A program made the translations under genes and the position numbers. From an uncultured Anaerotruncus sp. (lineage in GTDB: Bacteria > Bacillota > Clostridia > Oscillospirales > Acutalibacteraceae), in the NCBI GenBank assembly GCA_900539775.1, contig UQDL01000005.1, positions 85,973-149,972 on the forward strand: 64,000 nt of DNA, in the 5' to 3' direction. Below the pieces are notes generated by a model. The model was not told the origin of the DNA and did no database searches. It saw nothing but the letters and a program-made list of their open reading frames with translations. Numbering within the stretch: position 1 is the stretch's first letter; every line of letters begins with the position of its first letter. Positions 45,919 to 54,420 of this stretch are shown one piece after another.

Positions 45919-47313
45919 TTACGGCAGATAAAGTGCGGGATTCTTGCAATCAGAATATGAAGATCTTGGGGTGCGCACCTCAAAATGGCAGTGCGGACCC
46001 GTTGAATTTCCGGTGCTGCCCGATTTTGCTATCTGCTGCCCTTTTTCAACATGCTGACCGGCGGAAACAAGCCTTTCCGAATTATGGGCATAAAGCGTAT
46101 AGACCGCTGCGCCGGAAGATGTTTTTTTATCATGTTTTATAACGATATATCTGCCATAGCTTCTGTAGTTACCGTTTCCATCATACAAATCGGTTGAAAT
46201 TATAACCGTTCCCGATTCCGCTGCAACAACCTTTGATCCTGTTGGGCAACTGAAATCCGCACCGCTGTGCCCCGAATAGCCGTGGAACGGGCAGGTTATC
46301 TTTGTTTGAGACGGCACCGGATAAGTTAGGCTGATATAATTATTTCCTGATTGATTTTGCTGTGTTGTTGTGGTGGTTGCGCCACCGCCCGAATTGTTCT
46401 TTTTGGTGGTGGTTGGTGCGGCAGTTGTGGTTGGCGGATCATATCTTTTTTCTGCCTCAGCAATTTCGGCATCAATTTGCTCCATCGCTTTTTTATTATC
46501 TTCAAGATATTCCGTGTAATTACCGGTTTGTTTATTCAAGCTTGCAAGCAAATTGTTTGCCTGATTGCGTTCTTTGTCAAGCTCTGCCTTTTTATCGGCA
46601 AGGCTTTTTTGCTTTTCTTCAAGCTCAGGCACCTTTTCCTCAAGTGTTTTTTGAGTTTCGGAAAGCTTTAGCTGATTATCCTCAAGCTCTGCCTGCTTAT
46701 CCGTTATTTCCTGCTGCGAATATTGAATGGTGCTGATTTCATCATCAATTGCAGAAAGCAAATTACCGTCCTGCCTTGAAATACGCTTTATCATTTCAAG
46801 TCTGGTCAGCAATTGAGAAATATCATTGCTGGTTAATAAAAACGCAAGTGTGTTTGTTTCGCCGCTGATGTATATTGCACGCATACGCTTTGCATACACC
46901 TCATAATTATCATCAAACTGCGCTCTTGCATCGTTCATTTGAGCAGACAGCATAACAATTTGCTCTTTTATATTCGCAATTTGAGTTTCATTATCCGAAT
47001 ATGTTTTTTTCAGCGTTTCAATTTGCTTTTTATCCGTTTCCGCCTCACTGCTCACCATATCATATTGTTGATTCAAATATGAGATTTTTTGAGTAAGTGT
47101 GTCAAGATACTCTTGAGTATCTTTAGATTTGGTGCCAAGCTCCGCAAGCTTGTTTTCGGCTTCTTTAATGCGTTGCTCGATAAGTGCTGCCTCTTGCTGC
47201 TTGCTTGCTGCAGAGGAATCTGCGGCCGGCACACTTATGCAAGAGCCGGATAAAAGAAAGAGTGAAGCCAACAGAACGCACACACTCTTTTTAAGCATAT
47301 CAAATCGTTTCAT
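45919..47313 (-). CDS. Secreted coiled-coil M23 peptidase (second of three)
   Basis: A 464-residue exported protein with signal peptide, coiled coil, a Thr/Pro/Gly-rich linker near residues 300-335 (TTTAAPTTTKK) that its paralogues lack, and an M23 domain with zinc ligands HSGADF, YAHN and HCHFE. The linker may give reach into the wall or be a glycosylation site (inference). The start is uncertain: GTG 47322, ATG 47313 and ATG 47298 are in frame; GGGAAG spacing favours 47313. A consensus promoter directly upstream suggests separate expression from the ftsEX part. Confidence 0.88.
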   Translation of the reverse strand: MKRFDMLKKSVCVLLASLFLLSGSCISVPAADSSAASKQQEAALIEQRIKEAENKLAELGTKSKDTQEYLDTLTQKISYLNQQYDMVSSEAETDKKQIETLKKTYSDNETQIANIKEQIVMLSAQMNDARAQFDDNYEVYAKRMRAIYISGETNTLAFLLTSNDISQLLTRLEMIKRISRQDGNLLSAIDDEISTIQYSQQEITDKQAELEDNQLKLSETQKTLEEKVPELEEKQKSLADKKAELDKERNQANNLLASLNKQTGNYTEYLEDNKKAMEQIDAEIAEAEKRYDPPTTTAAPTTTKKNNSGGGATTTTTQQNQSGNNYISLTYPVPSQTKITCPFHGYSGHSGADFSCPTGSKVVAAESGTVIISTDLYDGNGNYRSYGRYIVIKHDKKTSSGAAVYTLYAHNSERLVSAGQHVEKGQQIAKSGSTGNSTGPHCHFEVRTPRSSYSDCKNPALYLP

Positions 47314-47327
47314 CAGCTTCACTTCCC

Positions 47328-47356
47328 ATTATATATTAAAATGATTTTTATGTAAA
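47328..47356 (-). promoter_or_regulatory. Internal promoter before the second M23 gene
   Basis: Minus-strand TTTACA (47356-47351), 17-base spacer, TATAAT (47333-47328). The predicted start point is very close to the GTG at 47322, which argues for a start codon at 47313 or 47298. Confidence 0.6.
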
Positions 47357-47400
47357 TATTATTTACAGCATTGTAATGATAATTCTGACTATTAAATTTT

Positions 47401-48633
47401 TTAAAGATAACTCATAGGGTTAACACGATTGCCGTTTTTACGAACCTCAAAATGGCAGTGCGGACCTGTGGCATTACCTGTTTGACCCGAATAAGCAATA
47501 ACCTGCCCTTTTGAAACGCTTTGGCCAACGCTTACGCATAAGGTGCTGTTGTGAGCATAAAGAGTTGAAAGCCCGTTGCCGTGGTCTATAACGATATAAT
47601 GACCATAGCTGTAATTAAGGCTTTTTGCAATAACAACAACGCCGGAATCCGCTGCATGAACCGCTGTGCCGACCGGGCACGGAAAATCAACGCCGCCGTG
47701 GTATCTGCCGCTGCTGTAATTAGGATATCCCGCAGATATAGAGTGATAACTTGTGGGATAACCGAGCTGGCCCGTACCGGGTGTGTAATTATTATTGCCG
47801 GGCTTATTGGCACTGCTCGAATTAAGCGCTGCACTGATATCGGCATCAATTTGCTTGATTTCGTTTTCGTTTGCGGAAATAGCCTCTTGCATTTCGGCTT
47901 TATCGCTTTTCAAGCTCTTAATTGCCGAATTTGCCTTTGAAACCTCTGCATCAAGCTCCTGCTTTGATGAATTATAATCATTTATGGATGCTTGAAGATC
48001 GGTTTTGCGCTGAGTGAGGGTTTTCTTATCCTCTTCAAGCTTAAGTTTATCTTCTTCCATTTCCTGCTTTTGATTTTGAATCTCCTGCATCTTTTTCATA
48101 AGACTGTCAAGAGTGGCATTATCCTGCTTTGAAACGCATTTAACCATTTCCGAGCGTGTGAGCACGGAGCTGATGTCGCCGCTTTCAAGCAGCACCTCAA
48201 GAGTGGAAACATTGCCTGAAATATACATTGCACGCAAGCGCTGGCAATATTGCTCATAAATGCCTTTAAATTCTTTTTCCTTGGCATCTATTTCCTTTTG
48301 AGCCGCATCAATTTCAGACTGTGTTTTATCAATATCGCTTTGAACGGAATTTATTTCGTTTTGGATAGCTGTTTTGCTGTTCTCAAGATTATCAAGCTTG
48401 TCCTGCAAAAGATCAACTTTTTTAACAAGTTCGTTTACATAAGTTTGATTATTTGAAATATTATCTTCAAGGGCGTCCAGCTTCTTTTGCTGCTGTTCCA
48501 ACTTAGACTGGATTTTTTCCTTTTCGCTTTTAAGGGAGGAAACGGATTGTGCCTCTGCCGCAAACGAGGTTGAAAAAATCATCAAACAACTGAAAAGAAC
48601 GCAAAGAGCTTTTACAAACTTTTTAGAGCCCAT
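47401..48633 (-). CDS. Secreted coiled-coil M23 peptidase (first of three)
   Basis: A 410-residue exported protein: signal peptide (about 1-29), coiled coil (about 32-270), Asn/Gly linker and M23 domain with zinc ligands YHGGVDF, YAHN and HCHFE. The start is the ATG at 48633, which overlaps ftsX by 11 bases; the frame reaches further back into ftsX without a signal peptide. Tight coupling to ftsX makes this the most likely direct FtsEX partner, as for PcsB in streptococci or CwlO in Bacillus. Confidence 0.9.
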   Translation of the reverse strand: MGSKKFVKALCVLFSCLMIFSTSFAAEAQSVSSLKSEKEKIQSKLEQQQKKLDALEDNISNNQTYVNELVKKVDLLQDKLDNLENSKTAIQNEINSVQSDIDKTQSEIDAAQKEIDAKEKEFKGIYEQYCQRLRAMYISGNVSTLEVLLESGDISSVLTRSEMVKCVSKQDNATLDSLMKKMQEIQNQKQEMEEDKLKLEEDKKTLTQRKTDLQASINDYNSSKQELDAEVSKANSAIKSLKSDKAEMQEAISANENEIKQIDADISAALNSSSANKPGNNNYTPGTGQLGYPTSYHSISAGYPNYSSGRYHGGVDFPCPVGTAVHAADSGVVVIAKSLNYSYGHYIVIDHGNGLSTLYAHNSTLCVSVGQSVSKGQVIAYSGQTGNATGPHCHFEVRKNGNRVNPMSYL

Positions 48634-49543
48634 TCCTTTCACTGCCTTCCTTATTAAGATATTTGCCCATTGAGAGCAGAGCACCGCCCACACCCGTTAT
48701 AATTCCGATTGCGATAAAGATGCCGAGCATATACCATGCATAATCGGAAAACTTGAGTGCTTCAAGGCCGAGCGACGCAATCAAATCGCCGAATTGCTTA
48801 ATGGCAAATTCATAAAATGCCCAAACAAGCCCAAGCGAAATAACGCCAGAAATAAAGCCCAAGATCATGCCCTCTACCACAAACGGCAGGCGCACAAATC
48901 CGTTTGTTGCGCCAACGGATTTCATTATGCTGATTTCAAGGCGCCTTGAATAAACCGTGAGCTTGATTGTGTTTTGAATAATGAACACGCTTATCGCAAG
49001 CAACACCGCAACAATAACAACGGAAATAACCTCAACGCCGTGCCTGATAGTTACAAGCTTTTGCGCCAAATCCTTATTTTCTCTTATTGTGTCTATATGC
49101 TGAAGCTGCTTAATTTGGCTTACCGTGGAATCAAACTGCGAAAGATCGTTTACCGTTACTTTATATGCATCCGGAAGCGGAATATCGGAGCTGATTTCCG
49201 TGAAAAACTTAGCCTGAGCCTCTTCCATTGTGTCAAGCTGCTCTTGCCAAGCCGATTCCTTTGAAATGAACTCAACATTCTTAATATTATCCATATTTTT
49301 AAGCGTTGTGCCCATTGTGTTTATATCGGCATCGGTAGTTCCGTCCTGAATATAAACCATAACAACATTTTCCTCTTCAATTCTGCCGAGGAGAGATTCT
49401 ATATTAAGAAAAATCATTGATGCGCAACCGATAAGAACAAGGCAGCTCATCAAAACGCAGATTGATGCAATGCTCATCATTCTGTTTGACCATGTGTTTC
49501 TGAAGCCTTCTTTAAAAAGATATCTGAGACTTGAACCGTTCAT
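48623..49543 (-). CDS. ftsX: Cell division ABC permease FtsX
   Basis: A 306-residue permease with four helices. The first is near 20-45, then an outer loop of about 130 residues with 'FISKESAWQEQLD', and three helices after residue 170, including 'SRRLEISIMKSVGATNGFVRLPFVVEGMILG' typical of FtsX. With FtsE it forms a mechanosignalling complex that turns on wall hydrolases outside. Its ATG overlaps the ftsE stop by one base (TAATG). Confidence 0.95.
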   Translation of the reverse strand: MNGSSLRYLFKEGFRNTWSNRMMSIASICVLMSCLVLIGCASMIFLNIESLLGRIEEENVVMVYIQDGTTDADINTMGTTLKNMDNIKNVEFISKESAWQEQLDTMEEAQAKFFTEISSDIPLPDAYKVTVNDLSQFDSTVSQIKQLQHIDTIRENKDLAQKLVTIRHGVEVISVVIVAVLLAISVFIIQNTIKLTVYSRRLEISIMKSVGATNGFVRLPFVVEGMILGFISGVISLGLVWAFYEFAIKQFGDLIASLGLEALKFSDYAWYMLGIFIAIGIITGVGGALLSMGKYLNKEGSERNGL

Positions 49544-50403
49544 TATTCCTCACCCCCGTCAGTACTTTCCTTTGCTTGTGTTGCAGGAGCCTCGGAATTA
49601 TCCTGATTAGATTTATTATCGCTTTCTATTGAATCGAATATATCCTCAATATCGCTGCCGAGCTTAACATTTTCGTCAAAATAAAACATATCGGTGGTTT
49701 TTTGAGGCTCATCAGATTCAAATCTTGCAAGTGAGGGATCGGGAGTATCCGAAACAACCTCACCGTTCTTAATTACTATTACACGGCGGGGAAACGCACG
49801 CACAAGTGTATGCTCATGAGTTACCATAATAACCGTTGTGCCGCCGTTGTTTATCTTTGTGAGCATTTCAACTATTTCCTGGCTCATTTCCGGATCGACA
49901 TTACCCGTAGGCTCGTCCGCAATAATAAGTTTGGGGTTATTTACAAGAGCCCTTGCAAGCGAAACACGCTGCTGCTCGCCGCCCGAAAGTTCATTCGGCA
50001 TTGAGCGGGCTTTATGGGAAAGCCCAACAAGCTGAAGAATATAAGGCACGCGCTTTCTGATGTCTTTTTCCTTTGCGCCGATAACACGCATTGCAAATGC
50101 AACATTATCATAAACGCTCATTTTCGGAATGAGGCGGAAATCCTGAAAAACAATGCCCATTGTTCTTCTGTAATAAGGAACCTGTTTTTTCTTAATAGTG
50201 TCTGAAGAATAATCTCCGACGATAACCGTGCCGCTGGTTGGCTTTTCCTCATGCATAATAAGCTTTAAGAAAGTGCTTTTACCTGCACCGGAAGCGCCGA
50301 CAACGAAAACAAATTCCCCGTCTTCTATCTTGATATTAACATTATTGAGTGCCTTGGTGCCGTTGCTGCCGTACACCTTGGTAACATCACGAAATTCAAT
50401 CAC
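49543..50403 (-). CDS. ftsE: Cell division ATP-binding protein FtsE with acidic tail
   Basis: A 286-residue ABC ATPase: Walker [10 protein letters not shown], signature LSGGEQQRV, Walker [13 protein letters not shown], His in TVIMVTHEH. The start is GTG at 50403 ([12 protein letters not shown]) behind AGAGG; the frame upstream to 50490 is not conserved-looking. The last 55-60 residues, beyond the usual FtsE end near 228, are Asp/Glu/Ser-rich ('[19 protein letters not shown]'). That extension is unusual in length and may be disordered. Confidence 0.95.
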   Translation of the reverse strand: MIEFRDVTKVYGSNGTKALNNVNIKIEDGEFVFVVGASGAGKSTFLKLIMHEEKPTSGTVIVGDYSSDTIKKKQVPYYRRTMGIVFQDFRLIPKMSVYDNVAFAMRVIGAKEKDIRKRVPYILQLVGLSHKARSMPNELSGGEQQRVSLARALVNNPKLIIADEPTGNVDPEMSQEIVEMLTKINNGGTTVIMVTHEHTLVRAFPRRVIVIKNGEVVSDTPDPSLARFESDEPQKTTDMFYFDENVKLGSDIEDIFDSIESDNKSNQDNSEAPATQAKESTDGGEE

Positions 50404-50478
50404 TTTATAATTACCTCTTTTATTGACGGTTTGCTGATTGCAAAGCGCAAAACAGCGCACTTTAACATTTGCTCTTAT

Positions 50479-50507
50479 ATAATATAGCAAAACAATTTAT
50501 AAATCAA
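50479..50507 (-). promoter_or_regulatory. Promoter of ftsEX
   Basis: Minus-strand TTGATT (50507-50502), 17-base spacer, TATTAT (50484-50479), about 75 bases before the GTG start. Confidence 0.6.
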
Positions 50508-50593
50508 GATGTAAATGTTGCTTTTTTGTAAATTATGTAATAATTTTGTAATCAACTAAAGGCAGGATTCTCAAGATTATTTACATTTTGCAG

Positions 50594-50632
50594 CGCAAAA
50601 AAATCGGCAGAGCCAATAATGGCACTGCCGAT
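50594..50632 (-). terminator. Terminator of the CdaR-like gene
   Basis: ATCGGCAG (50603-50610) pairs with CTGCCGAT (50625-50632), with an inner GCC/GGC pair; a run of seven T follows on the minus strand. Confidence 0.9.
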
Positions 50633-50636
50633 AAAA

Positions 50637-51722
50637 TCAATATTTAACGGGGCTTGATTCCAGGTATTTATTAACCATAAGCGCAACCTTAAATACGATT
50701 GCATCATCGAATTCTCTAAGATCAAGTCCTGTAATTTTTTTAATTTTTTCAAGTCTGTAAACAAGTGTGTTTCTGTGAACAAAAAGCTTACGGCTCGTTT
50801 CGGAAACATTAAGATTGTTTTCAAAGAATTTTTGAATAGTAAACAAAGTTTCCTGATCAAGAGAATCTATTGAGCCGGCCTTAAACACCTCTTTAAGATA
50901 CATTTCGCAAAGAGTGGTGGGAAGCTGATAAATAAGGCGTGCAATGCCCAAATTTTCATAGCTTGCAATAGGCTGCTCCGTATCAAAAACCTTGCCCACC
51001 TCAAGAGAAACCTGAGCTTCTTTAAACGAACGGGCAAGCTCTTTAACACCCGTTACACAGGTGCCTATGCCAACAACCGCATTGCAATAAAATTCCGTTG
51101 AAAGAGTATCACATATAGAGCGGGCAAGCTTTTCAAGATCTTTCATTTCAACATTCGGGCGCACTTCCTTAACAAGGGCAATATCGGTTTCATTAACATT
51201 TATAACAAAATCCTTTGCCTTATCCGGAAAGAAATTCTGAATAACATCAAACACGGAAACATCTGTTTTTTGCGGCACACGAATTATGAAAACAACTCTT
51301 GTGGCATCATTATTGAAATGAAGCTCACGGCTCTTGATATAAATATCTCCGGGAAGAATATTATCAAGAATAACATTTTTAACAAAATTAGATCTGTCAA
51401 ACTTTTCATCGTTTGTTTGCTTAATTTGATTAAGAGCAATTGCAATAACATCTGCAAAATGCTTGCTCATATCATCCGTTCCCTCAAGAAAAACAGCATA
51501 TTCGGGATGAACGGAATTGCCGAAAGCCTTATAGGTGCAGCCGTCAACACAGGTTTGCAGCCCCGCAAAAACACCTGCGGAAACAACGCCTTTTCTAACT
51601 TCTCCGATTTGGCCGAGTTCCGAACAGGCAATAACCGTGCCGCCCTCATCCACAACGCCGATATTACGATCAAGCGTATCTCTCATCTGATTTACAATGC
51701 CCTGAAACAGTCTGTTTGGCAC
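50637..51722 (-). CDS. CdaR/PucR-type transcriptional regulator
   Basis: A 361-residue regulator. The N-terminal half resembles a sugar-diacid recognition domain (NVPNRLFQGIVNQMRDTLDRNIGVVDEGG); the centre is a GGDEF-like PucR domain; the C-terminal 'FFENNLNVSETSRKLFVHRNTLVYRLEKIKKITGLDLREF' is the PucR helix-turn-helix. Such proteins activate genes for organic acids, glycerate or nucleosides; no target can be set here. The start is GTG at 51722 seven bases after GGGGG. It has its own promoter and terminator. Confidence 0.88.
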   Translation of the reverse strand: MPNRLFQGIVNQMRDTLDRNIGVVDEGGTVIACSELGQIGEVRKGVVSAGVFAGLQTCVDGCTYKAFGNSVHPEYAVFLEGTDDMSKHFADVIAIALNQIKQTNDEKFDRSNFVKNVILDNILPGDIYIKSRELHFNNDATRVVFIIRVPQKTDVSVFDVIQNFFPDKAKDFVINVNETDIALVKEVRPNVEMKDLEKLARSICDTLSTEFYCNAVVGIGTCVTGVKELARSFKEAQVSLEVGKVFDTEQPIASYENLGIARLIYQLPTTLCEMYLKEVFKAGSIDSLDQETLFTIQKFFENNLNVSETSRKLFVHRNTLVYRLEKIKKITGLDLREFDDAIVFKVALMVNKYLESSPVKY

Positions 51723-51788
51723 GTTTATTCCCCCTATTGATAGAATGCCGAAAATATTGCACAAAAGCAAGTGATTTCTCTTGTTGAT

Positions 51789-51817
51789 ATTATACAATGT
51801 GCTTAAACAATTTGCAA
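51789..51817 (-). promoter_or_regulatory. Promoter of the CdaR-like gene
   Basis: Minus-strand TTGCAA (51817-51812), 17-base spacer, TATAAT (51794-51789), about 65 bases before the start. Confidence 0.7.
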
Positions 51818-51865
51818 GCATTTTATATAAAGTTTATCATATTTTTTGTTAAGATTGCACAAGCT

Positions 51866-51915
51866 AAAGAAAACAGCCGCCAAAAACCACAATATATTGT
51901 GTTTTAGCGGCTGTT
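51866..51915 (-). terminator. Terminator of the FHA-to-RsuA run
   Basis: On the minus strand AACAGCCGC (51915-51907) pairs with GCGGCTGTT (51880-51872) over an AT-rich loop that can pair within itself, followed by TTCTTT. It starts within three bases of the gene end. Confidence 0.75.
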
Positions 51916-51917
51916 TT

Positions 51918-52640
51918 TTACAATTTTTGCATATTTTTGATTTTCAAAATTTCTTCGTTTGAAAGATATTTACATTCTCCCGGCGCCAAATTCGGATCAA
52001 GCGGCAAATCACCCATTGCAATTCTTTTAAGAGAAATCACTTCACATCCCACTGCTGCAAACATTCGCTTAACCTGATGATATTTTCCCTGGCGGATAAC
52101 AACGCATGCAACGGTTCGGCTGCTGTTTTCCGCCGAAAGAATTGCAGGCATACATTTCTCGCTGCCGATTTCAATTCCACAGGCAAACTTTTCAATTGCA
52201 TCGCAAGGAAAAGGCTTATCAAGCTCTGCAATATATGTTTTTGAAATATGTTTTTTGGGGCTTAAAATATCGTGGGCAAAAGCGCCGTCATCGGTTATAA
52301 GCATAAAGCCGACGGTGTCCTTATCAAGCCGACCTGCCGGAAACAATCCATTGCGTTTCATTTCGGGAGGCAAAATATCAATAACCGTTTTTTCGGCCGT
52401 TTTTCTGCCATCAGTTGAAGAAATCACGCCCGGCGGCTTATTCATCATTATGTAGACAAATTTTTGAAAGGTAAGCTTTTCTCCGTTTACCTCAATGCAA
52501 TCGCTTTGCTCATTTGCCTTTTCGGCAGGTGACAAAACCGCTTTGCCGTTTAAGTGCACACCGCCCTTTTTAAGAAGCGCACGGGCTTCGCTGCGGGTGA
52601 TATTGAGCGAATGTGAAAGCAGCTTATCAATTCTTTCCAT
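51918..52640 (-). CDS. rRNA pseudouridine synthase (RsuA/RluB family)
   Basis: A 240-residue enzyme with an N-terminal S4 RNA-binding domain (RIDKLLSHSLNITRSEARALLKKGGVHLNG) and a catalytic domain with GRLDKDTVGFML, where the Asp is the nucleophile. It makes pseudouridine in ribosomal RNA; the group covers 16S U516 (RsuA) and 23S U2605 (RluB) and the exact site is not clear from sequence. Last gene in the run from the FHA gene. Confidence 0.93.
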   Translation of the reverse strand: MERIDKLLSHSLNITRSEARALLKKGGVHLNGKAVLSPAEKANEQSDCIEVNGEKLTFQKFVYIMMNKPPGVISSTDGRKTAEKTVIDILPPEMKRNGLFPAGRLDKDTVGFMLITDDGAFAHDILSPKKHISKTYIAELDKPFPCDAIEKFACGIEIGSEKCMPAILSAENSSRTVACVVIRQGKYHQVKRMFAAVGCEVISLKRIAMGDLPLDPNLAPGECKYLSNEEILKIKNMQKL

Positions 52641-52643
52641 TTT

Positions 52644-53111
52644 TTAATCCTTATTATTTGAAAGCGGCTTCATAAAGCCGTTTGAAACAGACGACGAATA
52701 AACATCGCAACCTATCAGCTTGCCCGAGCAAACCAAAAGATCGGCATAGATGCAATCTCTGTTTTCATAGCCTTTATAATTTGTGATATTATAGGTGTAA
52801 ACCGTTGCGGTTTGACCCTTATATTTTTCAAGATCAAATCCTTGCTGCTTTTGTATTTCATTATACTTAATATATGTATCATTAAACTGCGAAGGAATTT
52901 GAATCTCTTTTTCCTCGCACGGAGTTTTAAATTCCCAACCGAGCGAAGTTAAATACTGCTCTCTTGCAGAATCCGTTTCAAGCATAACGGAATTTGAAAC
53001 ACTGCTTACATGATTAGAATAAAAGGTTATGCAAATAACTACTATTCCGGCAGCAATCAAAATTAAGCCGAAAATAGTTTTTGGCTTTAATCTTAAAGTT
53101 AACATCTTCAT
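52644..53111 (-). CDS. DUF4830 membrane-anchored protein
   Basis: A 155-residue protein with one N-terminal transmembrane helix (about 12-32) and an outside domain with 'YLTSLGWEFKTPCEEKEIQIPSQFNDTYIKYN' and 'QGFDLEKYKGQTATVYTYNITNYKGYENR', recognised as DUF4830. Function is unknown; it is common in Clostridia. The ATG follows AGGTGA. It lies between hflX and the pseudouridine synthase gene in the same run. Confidence 0.8.
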   Translation of the reverse strand: MKMLTLRLKPKTIFGLILIAAGIVVICITFYSNHVSSVSNSVMLETDSAREQYLTSLGWEFKTPCEEKEIQIPSQFNDTYIKYNEIQKQQGFDLEKYKGQTATVYTYNITNYKGYENRDCIYADLLVCSGKLIGCDVYSSSVSNGFMKPLSNNKD

Positions 53112-53137
53112 AAAATCACCTAATATGATTTTATGAT

Positions 53138-54403
53138 TTATTGCGGCAAAATATAATCCTTAATTGTATCAAGAAAAGAAATTTCGGCAAGCACATCCAT
53201 TTTTATTCCGTTTTCCGTATATTCTCTGGAAAACACAACGCCGTTTTTTTCGAGCTCGCCAACGATTTTGCCCTGCGAAAACGGCAAAAGCAGCAACACA
53301 CGCCTGCGCTTTTGCGGCAATGCCGCCTCTATTTCGGCAAGCAGTTTATCTGTGCCGTTTCCGTTTTTTGCGCTGATACAAACGCATTTGCCTATAACGG
53401 GAAAATCCGCCACATGCGGCACAAGATCGCATTTGTTCATAACGTTTATAACGGGCTTTTCGCCGCATCCGAGCGAAGCAAGCAAATCATTTGTTACCAT
53501 AATTTGCTCATTACATTCCGGGCTTGACGCATCGCACACATTAAGCACAACATCTGCCCAAAGTGCTTCCTCAAGGGTGGAGCGAAAAGCATCCACCAAC
53601 TTGTGCGGAAGCCTGCGAACAAGGCCAACTGTATCCACAAGCATAATATCCTCGCCGTTTGGCAAGGTCAATTTTCTTGCCGTTGGATCAAGCGTGGCAA
53701 AAAGCTTGTTTTCTTCAAGAACGCCTGCCCGAGTGAGGCAATTCATAAGCGTTGATTTGCCGACATTTGTATATCCGACTATTGCAACTGCCTGTGCACC
53801 GTTTTTTTGCCTGCGATCATGCATTGCAAGGCGGCGTTTTTCAAGCTTTTGCAAATTTTCGCTTAAATATTGAATTCTGCGCCTGATGTGGCGCTTATCC
53901 GTTTCAAGTTTTGTTTCGCCGGGGCCCCTTGTGCCAATTCCGCCGCCGAGCCTTGAGAGTGAGGTGCCCTTACCCGCCAGGCGCGGCAACGAATATTTGA
54001 GTTGTGCAAGTTCAACTTGAATTTTTCCCTCTGCAGAGCGTGCACGCTGTGCAAAAATATCAAGGATAAGCATTGTGCGATCCACAACCTTTGCATCTGC
54101 CGCATCCTCTATATTTCTTGCCTGCACGGGAGTTAACTCTCCGTCTGCTATCACAAGAGCGATTTCATTTGCGGCGCAAAACTCACGAATTTCCGCAAGC
54201 CTGCCGCTGCCCACATATGACGCTGCCGAAGGAGCCTCTCTTTTTTGTATCATAACGCCCACAACCTCTGCCCCTGCGGTTTTAGCAAGCTCGGTTAATT
54301 CGGCAGCAGATACATCGGCATCAAAATCCCCCGTATCAACAGATATTATAAGTGCTCGTTCATATTCATTTTCTTTTTTGATTTGAGTAAGCTTTGAAGC
54401 CAA
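53138..54403 (-). CDS. hflX: Ribosome-associated GTPase HflX
   Basis: A 421-residue GTPase that splits stalled or stressed ribosomes. It has the N-terminal HflX domain, the Gly-rich 'SRLGGGIGTRGPGETKLETDKR' linker and the G domain: GYTNVGKST, DTVGLVRRLP, NKCDLV and 'CISAKNG'. The start is TTG at 54403, six bases after GAGGT. Length is normal. It lies 18 bases after the PBP gene. Confidence 0.95.
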   Translation of the reverse strand: MASKLTQIKKENEYERALIISVDTGDFDADVSAAELTELAKTAGAEVVGVMIQKREAPSAASYVGSGRLAEIREFCAANEIALVIADGELTPVQARNIEDAADAKVVDRTMLILDIFAQRARSAEGKIQVELAQLKYSLPRLAGKGTSLSRLGGGIGTRGPGETKLETDKRHIRRRIQYLSENLQKLEKRRLAMHDRRQKNGAQAVAIVGYTNVGKSTLMNCLTRAGVLEENKLFATLDPTARKLTLPNGEDIMLVDTVGLVRRLPHKLVDAFRSTLEEALWADVVLNVCDASSPECNEQIMVTNDLLASLGCGEKPVINVMNKCDLVPHVADFPVIGKCVCISAKNGNGTDKLLAEIEAALPQKRRRVLLLLPFSQGKIVGELEKNGVVFSREYTENGIKMDVLAEISFLDTIKDYILPQ

Positions 54404-54420
54404 TTTTTTACCTCTTTAAT

